DNA of 13,852 nt from Fen-671 sp035502515. GTDB taxonomy: Bacteria; Actinomycetota; Acidimicrobiia; Acidimicrobiales; Palsa-688. The stretch is from assembly GCA_035502515.1 (NCBI GenBank), contig DATJUH010000257.1:1-13852 (forward strand), given 5' to 3'. Every line of letters starts with the position of its first letter. The stretch's first letter is position 1. Under the pieces are notes generated by a model that saw nothing but the letters and a program-made list of their open reading frames with translations, was not told the origin of the DNA and made no database searches. Positions 1-6,400 of this stretch are shown here, in pieces. Position numbers and translations under genes: made by a program.

Positions 1-24
1 GGTCTCGGCCGGGAGGAGCCTCTC

Positions 25-1284
25 GTGAGCGCCACCGCGCTGCGTTCGCCGGTCACCGGGACCACGGCCGGCCCCGCCCTACGCCGGCTGTTGGCCGCCG
101 GCCCTGACCTCGGCACTCATGTAGCTCGCTATGGGCCCCTCCCACCCACGTCGAGCAGCCTTTTATTGAGCCTCGAACAAGCGGGCCTCAGAGGCAGGGG
201 AGGGGCGGGGTTCCCCACCGCCCAGAAGATCGCAACTGTAGCGGCGACCGGCCGAAGCACCGCCGTAGTTGCCAACGGCACCGAAGGAGAGCCGTTGTCG
301 GAGAAGGACAAGGTGCTGCTCACCCATGCCCCCCATCTCGTCTTGGATGGCCTGGCGCTGGCGGCTGACATGGTGGGTGCCCAACGACGCATCCTCTGCT
401 TCGAGCACGGCAACCCGGTAGTGGAAGCCTCGGTGCGCCGGGCTCTTTCGGAACGCGGCGACGATCGGGTCGAGCTGCTCACTGCGCCCCGCCGGTACCT
501 GTCTGGCCAGGAAACCGCCCTGGTCAACCTCGTCAACGGCGGCCCGGGCAAACCGGCCATGGGCCGGCCGTTCGTCCGGGGTGTCAACGGGCGTCCGACC
601 CTGGTGGACAACGTAGAGACGCTCGCCCATCTGGCGCTTATCGCCCGTTACGGGCCGGAGTGGTACCGGGAAATCGGCACCCCGGAGGACCCGGGCACCA
701 CGCTGGTCACCGTCGCCGGGAGCGTCGCTCGTCCGGGCGTGTACGAGGTCGCCCACGGGTGGCGCCTCGACGAAGTAATGGCGCACGCCGGCGCCACTCG
801 GCCCCGGGCCGTACTCCTGGGCGGTTACTACGGGCGCTGGGCGAGCGCCGGGAAGATGAGCGGGTTGAGCCTCGACTCTGTCTCCCTCGGGGCCTCGGGG
901 CTATCTCTTGGTTGTGGGGTCATCGCCGTTCTCGACGACACGACTTGCGCCGTCGCCGAGGCGGCTGGCGTCGCCACATGGTTCGCGGCCAACAGCGCCG
1001 GCCAGTGCGGGGCCTGCACCTGGGGCTTGCGCGACCTGGCCCACAGCACCACCCGCCTCACCGACGGCCCTTCCGAGCCGGCCGGGCCGGCCGGGCCAGG
1101 GAAGCTAATGCGCTGGGCGAACATGATCGAAGGGCGGGGCGGGTGCGGCCTGCCCGACGGGGCCGTCGGGTTCCTCCGCACCGCTCTCGAGGTTTTCGCG
1201 GACGAAGTCCAGGAGCACATGGGTGGTGGTTGTTCCCGAGCCCGGCGCCACCTGCTGCCTACACCCGCACCGGAGCCATGGTAA
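25..1284 (+). CDS. NuoF-like flavin/iron-sulfur oxidoreductase subunit
   Basis: 419 aa, resembling the NADH-binding subunit of complex I (NuoF/HoxF). Seen: the FMN/NADH-loop motif GRGGAGFPT (residues 57-65), NGTEGEP (84-90) in place of the usual NADEGEPG, SGQETAL (160-166) in place of CGEETAL, an SLBB-like stretch (about 225-255), and a C-terminal iron-sulfur region. That region reads SAGQCGACTWGL with C328 and C331, plus C374 in GRGGCGL; C403 is extra. The first ligand of the classical CxxCxxC motif is Ala325. The GTG start is set by GGAGG at 12-16, 8 nt upstream. The start is a GTGA, so an upstream frame ending TGA at 26-28 could be translationally coupled; related actinobacterial loci often carry a ferric-reductase-like membrane protein there. 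The stop overlaps the ferredoxin start by one base (TAATG). Inference: it passes electrons between a nicotinamide or flavin donor and the ferredoxin, as a soluble protein rather than as part of complex I, since no other nuo genes are present. The donor is unknown. Confidence 0.85.
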   Translation: MSATALRSPVTGTTAGPALRRLLAAGPDLGTHVARYGPLPPTSSSLLLSLEQAGLRGRGGAGFPTAQKIATVAATGRSTAVVANGTEGEPLSEKDKVLLTHAPHLVLDGLALAADMVGAQRRILCFEHGNPVVEASVRRALSERGDDRVELLTAPRRYLSGQETALVNLVNGGPGKPAMGRPFVRGVNGRPTLVDNVETLAHLALIARYGPEWYREIGTPEDPGTTLVTVAGSVARPGVYEVAHGWRLDEVMAHAGATRPRAVLLGGYYGRWASAGKMSGLSLDSVSLGASGLSLGCGVIAVLDDTTCAVAEAAGVATWFAANSAGQCGACTWGLRDLAHSTTRLTDGPSEPAGPAGPGKLMRWANMIEGRGGCGLPDGAVGFLRTALEVFADEVQEHMGGGCSRARRHLLPTPAPEPW

Positions 1285-1511
1285 TGAGCACGCACCTAAC
1301 CCTCGACCCCATCGCCTGCGACGGCCATGGCATTTGTGCCGAGCTGCTCCCGGAGCACATCACCCTCGACGACTGGGGATTCCCAATGATCAACCCCACC
1401 GCCATCCCGGAGCACCTTTTGGCTGATGCACGACGGGCGGTCAAGCATTGTCCAGCTCTTGCTTTGCATCTGAGGCAGGTCAGTGCTCGACCCAACGATG
1501 CTCACGATTAA
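1284..1511 (+). CDS. Small [3Fe-4S]/[4Fe-4S]-type ferredoxin
   Basis: 75 aa, overlapping the NuoF-like stop by one base (TAATG), so translationally coupled. An alternative ATG lies two codons upstream at 1278. The cluster motif is C12-x2-H15-x2-C18, then C56-P57 near the C-terminus. This is the single-cluster pattern of actinobacterial ferredoxins, often partners of cytochrome P450s, in which the second cysteine of CxxCxxC is replaced, here by His. Such proteins usually carry a [3Fe-4S] cluster, or a [4Fe-4S] with a non-Cys ligand. The acidic surface (DD, E, D residues between 20 and 50) fits a docking electron carrier. Inference: it is the direct redox partner of the NuoF-like protein. No P450 or other terminal acceptor is visible in the window. 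Confidence 0.88.
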   Translation: MSTHLTLDPIACDGHGICAELLPEHITLDDWGFPMINPTAIPEHLLADARRAVKHCPALALHLRQVSARPNDAHD

Positions 1512-1711
1512 GTCAATAAAACCGGGGCTATCAGAGCTGGCGTCAATTACCGGCGGTGGCCGGCATTTCGGGCCCTCGGAATTTGTCCTCACGCGCTTGA
1601 GGTGGCAGGGGCCCCCTTGGGTAAAACCTGGGTAAATAGAGGCTGCCCTTCCATGGCCCAAGAGGCGCCGTTACTCCTCGCCGTTGTCATTTCAAAGGTG
1701 GCAGTGCTGAG
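1512..1711. other. Non-coding gap between convergent genes
   Basis: 200 bp between the ferredoxin stop (+) and the GNAT stop (-). It holds a short GC hairpin (CCGGC 1550-1554 / GCCGG 1559-1563) and a direct repeat of GGGTAAA, the two copies about 12 bp apart near 1618-1636. Neither makes a convincing terminator because no T-run follows. I see no gene or RNA here. Confidence 0.5.
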
Positions 1712-2470
1712 TTAAACAGCATGAAGCACCCACACGTTCGGCTCCCAGTATGCGCCCAGCCCGTCTTCGACGGTTAGAGGTGCCAGCCCCTCAGGGAATA
1801 CGTAAAGGCCGTCTTCTGGAAAGTCGATTTGTGCCCACGCTTCCCAGTCGCCGACCGGGGCTGTGATCTCCATCGAGCGCGGCTCGCAGCGGATGGCCCG
1901 TCCCCCCAATCGGACGTGTGCCCTCAGCCACGGGTCGAAAGGAAGGCCATCGCTTCTTTGCCAAGCCACATAACGCTCGATGGGCGTGAGCGGGTAGATG
2001 TGCTTCCGATTAGGCCGGACCGGGGCCAACAGTGGGGCCAGCCCGGCGGACGTGGCCATTGCTGCCATGACCTCGATTATGAGCTTGCTGAGCCCGTTGC
2101 CCTGGTAATCAGGGAGGACCTCGGCCGCCAGGGCGGAGAGGGTGTTGGCCACATCGTGGCCATCCACGGCCCGGAGCCCCATGGCGTCGATCCCGGCCGG
2201 AAGGTCCTCCAGGGTGCCGTCCCAGGCGAAGGGTATCGTGCGGGCGCGCCCGGCTACCTCACCGGTGCGCTCGTCAACCACGAGGGCCTGGAGGTCGGCG
2301 TACTTGGGGAAGATGGCGCCAAAATAGCGGCCGGTGTGGTTGCCGTGGAGGTTGTACTCAGGCCACACACCATCGAAGGAGCGCTCCGCCCGAACATGCT
2401 CCCAGAGGTCTGGGCGCTCGGCGGCGGTGAAGACCCCGAGCCAATCTGGCGCTCCTGGAGGCGGCTTCAC
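1712..2470 (-). CDS. GNAT-fold N-acetyltransferase-like protein
   Basis: 252 aa. The best-supported feature is a GNAT motif-A-like segment at residues 115-131 (AEVLPDYQGNGLSKLII), where Q123-G124-N125-G126 matches the Q/R-x-x-G-x-G/A acetyl-CoA pyrophosphate loop. It is preceded by a beta strand with a domain-typical exchange motif (VVDERTGEVAGRARTIPF, 64-81). The C-terminal third (VRPNRKHIYPLTPIERYVAW, then a Trp-rich end) looks like the acceptor side. The substrate is unknown. The start is GTG at 2468-2470, with AGGA 8 nt upstream on the minus strand; a nearby ATG at 2473-2475 runs into a stop after one codon. It lies 94 bp downstream of the esterase on the same strand, so the two may share a transcript. 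Membership of the GNAT fold is inferred from this one motif and the overall length. Confidence 0.72.
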   Translation of the reverse strand: MKPPPGAPDWLGVFTAAERPDLWEHVRAERSFDGVWPEYNLHGNHTGRYFGAIFPKYADLQALVVDERTGEVAGRARTIPFAWDGTLEDLPAGIDAMGLRAVDGHDVANTLSALAAEVLPDYQGNGLSKLIIEVMAAMATSAGLAPLLAPVRPNRKHIYPLTPIERYVAWQRSDGLPFDPWLRAHVRLGGRAIRCEPRSMEITAPVGDWEAWAQIDFPEDGLYVFPEGLAPLTVEDGLGAYWEPNVWVLHAV

Positions 2471-2564
2471 CGCATTGATCCTGTCATTGCCGCGTTGCTT
2501 GCGAGCACCGAACCTCGATCCCCTTCGGGTTCCTCCGACCGTTGCGCGCTAGGTGCCCCTGGCT

Positions 2565-3338
2565 CTATGCGGGCACCTGCGTCCCTCCAAAGGCCCACGC
2601 CACCATCAGCGGGAACTCTTCTCTCCAGAACGTGCCGCCGTGCGACCCAACCCGTTCCGTCATGACAACGTCAGCACCCGCACCACTCAACGCCGTCGCC
2701 CACCGGGTGGCGTTCTCGAGAAAGAACGGCTCCAGCGTCCCGGCGACGAGGTACGAGCGCGGGATCGAACTCGGCATTACGGCAGGCGGTCGGTAACCCC
2801 CGCCCGGCGATGCACAGAAAATGGCGCCGTAGATATCGGGGTGCCGGAGCCCGACGGCCAGCGCCAGCTCTCCACCCGCCGACACACCGAACACCGCGGT
2901 GCGCTCGCTGGGCAGCGCCACTCTGAACCGCGAGCGTACCCATTGGCGGACGTCGTCGACGAAGAACCTCTCGTGGGCCGCGAACCGTTCTGCGTCAAAG
3001 GGCGGCGAGTACTCATGGAGCCGCCGCGTCTCGTCGGAGGTCCGATGGGCGCCAACGACCATGGTGGGCGGTACGTCGGCCGCCTCGAGAAAATTGCCCC
3101 ACGGCGAGATGAGCTGACCGTCGCCGGCGAACACGACGGCCTCGGGAGGATCTAATGGGATGTATGCCGTGACCTGTCGCCCGCCGTCGTACTCGATGGT
3201 CTCGGTGACCAGGTCCCCGGTTATCGCACCGGCGCCCGCCGGCTCCGGAGGTGCTTCGGGACCGCTCCCGCCGACACCCGTTCGGTCATCCACAGTCTGG
3301 TCGTACGCAGTCTGGTCATACGCAGTCTGGTCATCCAT
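2565..3338 (-). CDS. Esterase, alpha/beta-hydrolase fold (esterase D / enterochelin-esterase type)
   Basis: 257 aa from the chosen ATG. Seen: nucleophile elbow G151-V-S153-A-G with GGELAL following, as in the putative-esterase family (PF00756-like); a likely acid at E203 (AGTLEPFF) and a His at H233 (VGSHGGTFW), giving a Ser-Glu/Asp-His triad. AYIPLDPPEAVVFAGDG and an oxyanion-type SPWG segment precede it. No signal peptide, so probably cytoplasmic. The frame stays open upstream to 3506, but the added 56 residues are Arg-rich and unlike a protein domain, so ATG 3338 is preferred; it has only a weak GAG 8 nt upstream. The N-terminus carries the pentapeptide repeat YDQTA (a 15-bp DNA repeat), then a Gly/Pro-rich tail before the fold starts near residue 42. 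The substrate cannot be told. A TTGACA hexamer at 3371-3366 (minus) could be a -35 box, but I find no good -10. Confidence 0.82.
   Translation of the reverse strand: MDDQTAYDQTAYDQTVDDRTGVGGSGPEAPPEPAGAGAITGDLVTETIEYDGGRQVTAYIPLDPPEAVVFAGDGQLISPWGNFLEAADVPPTMVVGAHRTSDETRRLHEYSPPFDAERFAAHERFFVDDVRQWVRSRFRVALPSERTAVFGVSAGGELALAVGLRHPDIYGAIFCASPGGGYRPPAVMPSSIPRSYLVAGTLEPFFLENATRWATALSGAGADVVMTERVGSHGGTFWREEFPLMVAWAFGGTQVPA
3293..3337. repeat. 15-bp tandem repeat, 3 copies, inside the esterase 5' end
   Basis: Units CAGTCTGGTCGTACG (3293-3307), CAGTCTGGTCATACG (3308-3322) and CAGTCTGGTCATCCA (3323-3337). On the minus strand they encode the repeated AYDQT/VDDRT-type pentapeptides just after the start Met. 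Unit length is a multiple of 3, so copy-number change would keep the frame. Confidence 0.9.
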
Positions 3339-3464
3339 AGTCGTAACTCGATCTTTACAGCATCGTGTCAAGTACCGGCGCGGGACACGCTTGTAGGGCG
3401 TGAAGGCGGCCACACCGCCACGGCCACGGTCTTCCTGCGCCCTACGGCCACGATCAGCCCGATC

Positions 3465-3505
3465 TGTGCGCGCTGGTGTAACGATAAGAACACCTGGCGC
3501 GCACA
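3465..3505. repeat. Dispersed hairpin repeat, copy 1
   Basis: A near-perfect hairpin: TGTGCGCGC (3465-3473) pairs with GCGCGCACA (3497-3505), and GGTGT (3475-3479) with ACACC (3490-3494). A 1-nt/2-nt internal bulge (T3474; T3495, G3496) separates the two stems, and the loop is AACGATAAGA (3480-3489). The 28 bases 3478-3505 recur without a mismatch at 6264-6291. No T-run follows on either strand, so it is not a standard terminator. Confidence 0.85.
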
Positions 3506-3521
3506 TTCCTCACCGAAAGGG

Positions 3522-3596
3522 CGCTTCCGCCGGGGGCGCTTCCGCCGGGGCCGCTTGCGCCGGGGCCGCTTGCGCCGGGGCCGCTTGCGGGGGGAC
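3522..3596. repeat. GC-rich 15-bp tandem repeat, 5 copies
   Basis: Five back-to-back units starting at 3522, 3537, 3552, 3567 and 3582. Units 1-2 read CGCTTCCGCCGGGG plus G or C; units 3-4 are identical (CGCTTGCGCCGGGGC); unit 5 is degenerate (CGCTTGCGGGGGGAC). It lies 16 bp from the hairpin repeat and outside any gene I accept. Confidence 0.9.
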
Positions 3597-3757
3597 TGCA
3601 TCGAGGCGATATCGTGGCGTCAACGCCGCTGGCACTTCGGGATTTCCTCAGCGACGGGCACAATTTCGACGGCTCAGCGACCCGCAAAACTGTGTAGACG
3701 TTCCGGTGGCACTGTTCGCCACCCTCGTGCCGGCTGCAGGCACCAATACCCGGCAAG

Positions 3758-3791
3758 GTCACCGACGCCCTGCCCGCCACGGGGCGGTGAC
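3758..3791 (-). terminator. Possible terminator hairpin after the kinase-like gene
   Basis: GTCACCG (3758-3764) pairs with CGGTGAC (3785-3791), and inside it CCC (3768-3770) with GGG (3782-3784), leaving an 11-nt loop. It begins 2 nt past the kinase stop (3794-3796, minus strand). It lacks a T-run, so the terminator role is inferred from position only. Confidence 0.35.
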
Positions 3792-3793
3792 GA

Positions 3794-4360
3794 TCACCGG
3801 TCGAGTTCATGGATCTTCGGGCGGCTATAGATGGCGTCGATATCGGCCACGAGTTGTTCGAGCGCAGGGCGATAGCCTTCGTCCGTGTCGACTACGAAGG
3901 TGGGGCACTCTAGGTGCAGCGGTTTTGCCAGTTCGGCAGTGAGCCGTTTTACCACCGGCATCAACTTGTTGAGCCGGGCTTCGCCACACAGTGGCCCCCC
4001 GCGCATCCTCTGCTCCCAACGGTCGAGCGAATCAGCGCTGAAGCAGTGCACCTGCACAAGGGTGGTCAGCGGGGCCAAGCGCGAGGTGATATCCCGTTCA
4101 CTGACCCCGGGGTAGAAGGTCTGGTCCGCGACGAAACTTATTCCCGCTCCGGCCCACAGCTCCATCGACTGGAAGAAGGGCTCAACGCCGGCTTCTCCCA
4201 GCTCCACGGCACATGACAGCGTGCGCCACCTGCCATGCACCAGCTGGTCCTTGTGGAGCACCGGCAGGTCCAAAAAGATGCTGAGCGTACCGGCCAAAGT
4301 GGTCTTACCCGAACCGGGTGCGCCGCCCACGAGGACGGCGAGAGGTGCTCTTCCGGGCAT
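3794..4360 (-). CDS. Small P-loop ATPase / kinase-like protein
   Basis: 188 aa. Walker A is G13-A-P-G-S-G-K19-T20 in a hydrophobic strand (LAVLVGGAPGSGKTT). HKDQLVHGRWR (36-46) sits where small-molecule kinases and zeta-toxin/chloramphenicol-phosphotransferase relatives bind substrate through Asp38. ISFVADQTF (74-82) with D79 resembles a Walker B strand, and RWEQRMRGG (114-122) supplies basic residues like a LID. This suggests ATP-dependent phosphorylation of a small substrate; the substrate is unknown, and no antitoxin-like partner is adjacent. The frame is open further up to 4462, but the Walker strand normally lies close to the N-terminus. ATG 4360 also has the -10-like TACCGT exactly 6 nt upstream, which fits a leaderless start. 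It is divergent from the 71-aa gene and followed at once by a hairpin. Confidence 0.78.
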   Translation of the reverse strand: MPGRAPLAVLVGGAPGSGKTTLAGTLSIFLDLPVLHKDQLVHGRWRTLSCAVELGEAGVEPFFQSMELWAGAGISFVADQTFYPGVSERDITSRLAPLTTLVQVHCFSADSLDRWEQRMRGGPLCGEARLNKLMPVVKRLTAELAKPLHLECPTFVVDTDEGYRPALEQLVADIDAIYSRPKIHELDR

Positions 4361-4366
4361 GGCCGC

Positions 4367-4372
4367 ACGGTA
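4367..4372 (-). promoter_or_regulatory. -10-like TACCGT placing the kinase mRNA start on its ATG
   Basis: Minus-strand TACCGT (TAnnnT) ends 6 nt before ATG 4360, so the expected transcription start is the A of the ATG. No Shine-Dalgarno sequence is present in this gap. No clear -35 box lies 16-18 nt upstream, which limits confidence. Confidence 0.4.
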
Positions 4373-4524
4373 CCGCAGAAGAGTGAAGCAAGTTGTCGAT
4401 GCCCCCGAAGCGCCGGAGCACATACTGAGAGTGCACATACGCGTTGCTATCGTGATGGCCAAAGACGGAGAGGAAAGATCCTCGATAGCGTGGCCTGAGG
4501 TGGTCGAGTGGTCGCTGGCGCCTG

Positions 4525-4533
4525 TGTTGTAAT
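4525..4533 (+). promoter_or_regulatory. Candidate extended -10 (TGnTGTAAT) for the 71-aa gene
   Basis: TG-T-TGTAAT matches an extended -10 (5 of 6 to TATAAT) and would start a transcript about 20 nt before GTG 4561. No good -35 was found. Confidence 0.3.
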
Positions 4534-4560
4534 TGTTGGCTCCATCTTTGGGTTCCTACC

Positions 4561-4776
4561 GTGCTGATGTTCAGGAAGCGGGCCTGGTTGAGGAACGCAC
4601 CCACGGGTTTCGAGCAGGTGGTCGACATTGACCTGGCCACGTCGCCGCCCGATGGCATAGACCAGACCATCCTGCGTTGGGGCAAGTTGGGTTACGACTT
4701 GCAAGACCGGAGCGAGTACACGACGCCCGGCCTGGGTACGTCGGAGCACGTCGTACTCACTTTCGTCAAGAGATAG
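4561..4776 (+). CDS. 71-aa hypothetical protein, DUF4177-like pattern
   Basis: Short protein. Its layout (an early strand FEQVVDIDL, then a helix ending ILRWGKLGYDLQD and a last strand VVLTFVKR) matches the plan of DUF4177-type proteins, in which an LxxxGxxGWEL helix is followed by a hairpin ending in a basic FKR. The assignment is by pattern only. No signal peptide or membrane segment. The start is uncertain: GTG 4561 or ATG 4567, with no Shine-Dalgarno sequence. It stands alone between the divergent kinase-like gene and the L,D-transpeptidase. Function unknown. Confidence 0.6.
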   Translation: MLMFRKRAWLRNAPTGFEQVVDIDLATSPPDGIDQTILRWGKLGYDLQDRSEYTTPGLGTSEHVVLTFVKR

Positions 4777-4799
4777 CCCGCGGCGCGTTAGGAGCGGGC
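4776..4799 (+). terminator. Weak hairpin after the 71-aa gene
   Basis: GCCCGC (4776-4781) pairs with GCGGGC (4794-4799) around a 12-nt loop, starting at the last base of the stop codon. The stem is short and has no T-run, so it is only a possible terminator. Confidence 0.25.
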
Positions 4800-4833
4800 C
4801 GGGGCGGCAATAGCCTGTCCCGCCGGGGAAGCT

Positions 4834-4862
4834 TTGTCGATGTCCCGTAGTCGTTTTACACT
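4834..4862 (+). promoter_or_regulatory. Promoter of the L,D-transpeptidase gene, leaderless geometry
   Basis: TTGTCG (4834-4839), a 17-nt spacer and TACACT (4857-4862) form a sigma-70-type promoter. The -10 ends 6 nt before ATG 4869, so the predicted start point falls on or next to the ATG. No Shine-Dalgarno sequence is present. Confidence 0.6.
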
Positions 4863-4868
4863 GCGTGG

Positions 4869-6167
4869 ATGTCGGTGAAGACGGCCCTACCGGCCGGGCC
4901 CGCCCTCGGGCGCCGCGTCGCTATTTTGCTCATTGCCTCACTGGTGTGTGCCGCGTGCTTGGCCGCTTGCGGGTCGGGGAAATCGACCACCTCTCCCACC
5001 ACGACCGTACCCGAGCTGGACTCGCCCAGCGAGGGCGTTGAAGTGATCGCGTCGAGCCTGCAACTGGAGCTTCTCGACCTGGGTTACCAGCCTGGCCCCG
5101 TTAATGGCCAATTTACGCCGGCGACCCAGACGGCGCTGAGAAAGTTCCAGACGGCGCATGAAGTTCCTGCGCCCGAGCGAGGAGCTCTTGGCCCGACGAC
5201 GGCCGCCGCGCTGGCAAAGGGCAAGGGCGGGTCCTCGGTCGCGGTCCAAGCCCTGCAATCGGCCCTGACGGATGTGGGACTTTTCAACGGGACCATCAAT
5301 GGCCAATACGGACCGGTCACTTTGGCCGCCGTCGAGGCCCTTCAACGGAAAACACATATCACGGCAGATGGGTTTTACGGCCCCGAGACGGCCGGCGCGT
5401 TCGCCAACCTCTATGACAAAGACGTCCCCGAACCGCCCTCCACCACCGTACCCACCACAGCACCGACCACTGGTCCACCGACGTCTGGGTCGCCCCCGTC
5501 GACCGTCCCCGACCAGCTCCTGAAGCTGGGCAGCGAGGGACCTCAGGTTACCCTCCTGCAGGAGAGGCTGACGGAGCTCGGCTATAGGCCAGGCGTTGAG
5601 GACGGTGTTTTCGGTGCCAGCACGGCGTCAGCCGTCCTTGCTTTCCAGAAACGCAATGGGCTCGCACGCGATGGGACCGTTGGCCCGCAGGTGGAAGCGG
5701 CCCTGGCTCACCCAACCGGGGCCGGACCGCGCCGCGGCCTGCCCGTCCCGCGGATCGAGGTAGACATCGCCCGTCAGATCGCGTTCGTCGTGCTCGCGTC
5801 AAAACCGGTGATAACGCTGAACGTATCTACCGGTAACGGCGAAACCTACACCGTCCCGGGCGGGGGTAAAGATGTCGCGTATACGCCGGTGGGGACGTTC
5901 ACCGTGATCCGCAAGCTGACCGGCGATGAGCGGGCGCCCTTGGGGACGCTCCACAACCCGATGTACTTCTACAAGGGCTGGGCCATCCACGGGTCGCCAA
6001 GCGTGCCGGCGTACCCCGCCAGCCACGGTTGTGTGCGTATCAGTAATGCAGATGCGGACTGGCTGTTCCCGCTGGCACCGATCGGGACCCCGGTCATCCT
6101 GTACGACACCACTGGCAAAAGCCCCGGGCCGGACCACGCGCCGGCCAATGCCGCCCCCGGGTACTAG
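4869..6167 (+). CDS. Lipoprotein L,D-transpeptidase with three peptidoglycan-binding domains
   Basis: 432 aa. N-terminus: RR at 15-16, a hydrophobic stretch, then the lipobox L31-A-A-C34, so probably a lipid-anchored extracytoplasmic protein. A Thr/Ser-rich spacer leads to PG_binding_1-type repeats at about 57-116 and 121-181, a Thr/Pro linker (187-214) and a third repeat at about 216-281. Each has LxxLGY/VGLFNG then GxFGxxTxxAVxxFQ-like helices. The YkuD catalytic domain (about 295-413) carries H374-G and S385-H386-G387-C388-V-R390; C388 is the nucleophile that attacks the meso-diaminopimelate peptide stem to form 3-3 cross-links. The motif is complete, so it should be active. Known mycobacterial L,D-transpeptidases use Ig-like domains instead; three PG-binding domains with the split 2+1 arrangement are distinctive but not unique. 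It is transcribed from its own promoter, apparently as a leaderless mRNA. Confidence 0.93.
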   Translation: MSVKTALPAGPALGRRVAILLIASLVCAACLAACGSGKSTTSPTTTVPELDSPSEGVEVIASSLQLELLDLGYQPGPVNGQFTPATQTALRKFQTAHEVPAPERGALGPTTAAALAKGKGGSSVAVQALQSALTDVGLFNGTINGQYGPVTLAAVEALQRKTHITADGFYGPETAGAFANLYDKDVPEPPSTTVPTTAPTTGPPTSGSPPSTVPDQLLKLGSEGPQVTLLQERLTELGYRPGVEDGVFGASTASAVLAFQKRNGLARDGTVGPQVEAALAHPTGAGPRRGLPVPRIEVDIARQIAFVVLASKPVITLNVSTGNGETYTVPGGGKDVAYTPVGTFTVIRKLTGDERAPLGTLHNPMYFYKGWAIHGSPSVPAYPASHGCVRISNADADWLFPLAPIGTPVILYDTTGKSPGPDHAPANAAPGY

Positions 6168-6212
6168 ACGGCTGGCGACCGTACCGCCGCCTCTGTTGTG
6201 CCGCCCCGTCCT

Positions 6213-6228
6213 CGCCGGCTGGCCGGCG
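6213..6228. terminator. Compact GC hairpin downstream of the L,D-transpeptidase
   Basis: CGCCGGC (6213-6219) and GCCGGCG (6222-6228) are perfect inverted repeats, 45 nt past the stop codon. There is no T-run, so termination is inferred only from position. Confidence 0.3.
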
Positions 6229-6252
6229 CCCCTCGCCGTGACTCCATGACTT

Positions 6253-6291
6253 TGCGCGCCCGGGTAACGATAAGAACACCTGGCGCGCACA
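6253..6291. repeat. Dispersed hairpin repeat, copy 2
   Basis: Bases 6264-6291 are identical to 3478-3505, in the same orientation. The left arm has diverged but still forms TGCGCGCC (6253-6260) with GGCGCGCA (6282-6289), an 8-bp stem, while the second short stem of copy 1 is mostly lost. It lies 85 bp past the L,D-transpeptidase stop. Confidence 0.85.
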
Positions 6292-6400
6292 AGCGTATCG
6301 GCTAGCGGGGACGGCCCTCACCATCTTCCCGCCGTGGCGGTGCGCACACCACAGAAGAACACTGCCGGGCCCGAAACCATCGAAACGCGGCGCCTGAACC

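Larger units (their letters stand above)
3339..3793. other. 455-bp gene-free stretch rich in repeats
   Basis: Between the 5' end of the esterase and the 3' end of the kinase-like gene, both on the minus strand. It contains the first copy of the dispersed hairpin repeat (3465-3505), a 5 x 15-bp GC-rich array (3522-3596) and a hairpin immediately after the kinase stop (3758-3791). The open frames here translate as low-complexity Arg/Pro or Gly/Ala and show no protein domain. Segment 3600-3757 holds nothing I can name. Confidence 0.6.

Noticed and set aside
2..28. End of an upstream gene reaching TGA at 26-28
   Set aside because: The frame from position 2 is open and gives a GTGA overlap, but 8 codons are too few to call a gene.
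3366..3371. TTGACA on the minus strand as esterase promoter
   Set aside because: A perfect -35 hexamer, but no acceptable -10 lies 16-19 nt downstream, so it is mentioned only in the gene entry.
3339..3506. 56-residue N-terminal extension of the esterase
   Set aside because: Arg-rich, no signal peptide or domain; ATG 3338 gives a normal family length.
3368..3601. Minus-strand frame with KRPRR repeats crossing the hairpin repeat
   Set aside because: The composition comes from the 15-bp array and the hairpin repeat. The same CARQVFLSL string appears in another frame near 6280 only because the DNA is repeated. No domain or ribosome binding site supports it.
4361..4462. 34-residue N-terminal extension of the kinase-like protein
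   Set aside because: It would place Walker A unusually far from the N-terminus and ignores the leaderless promoter geometry at 4360.
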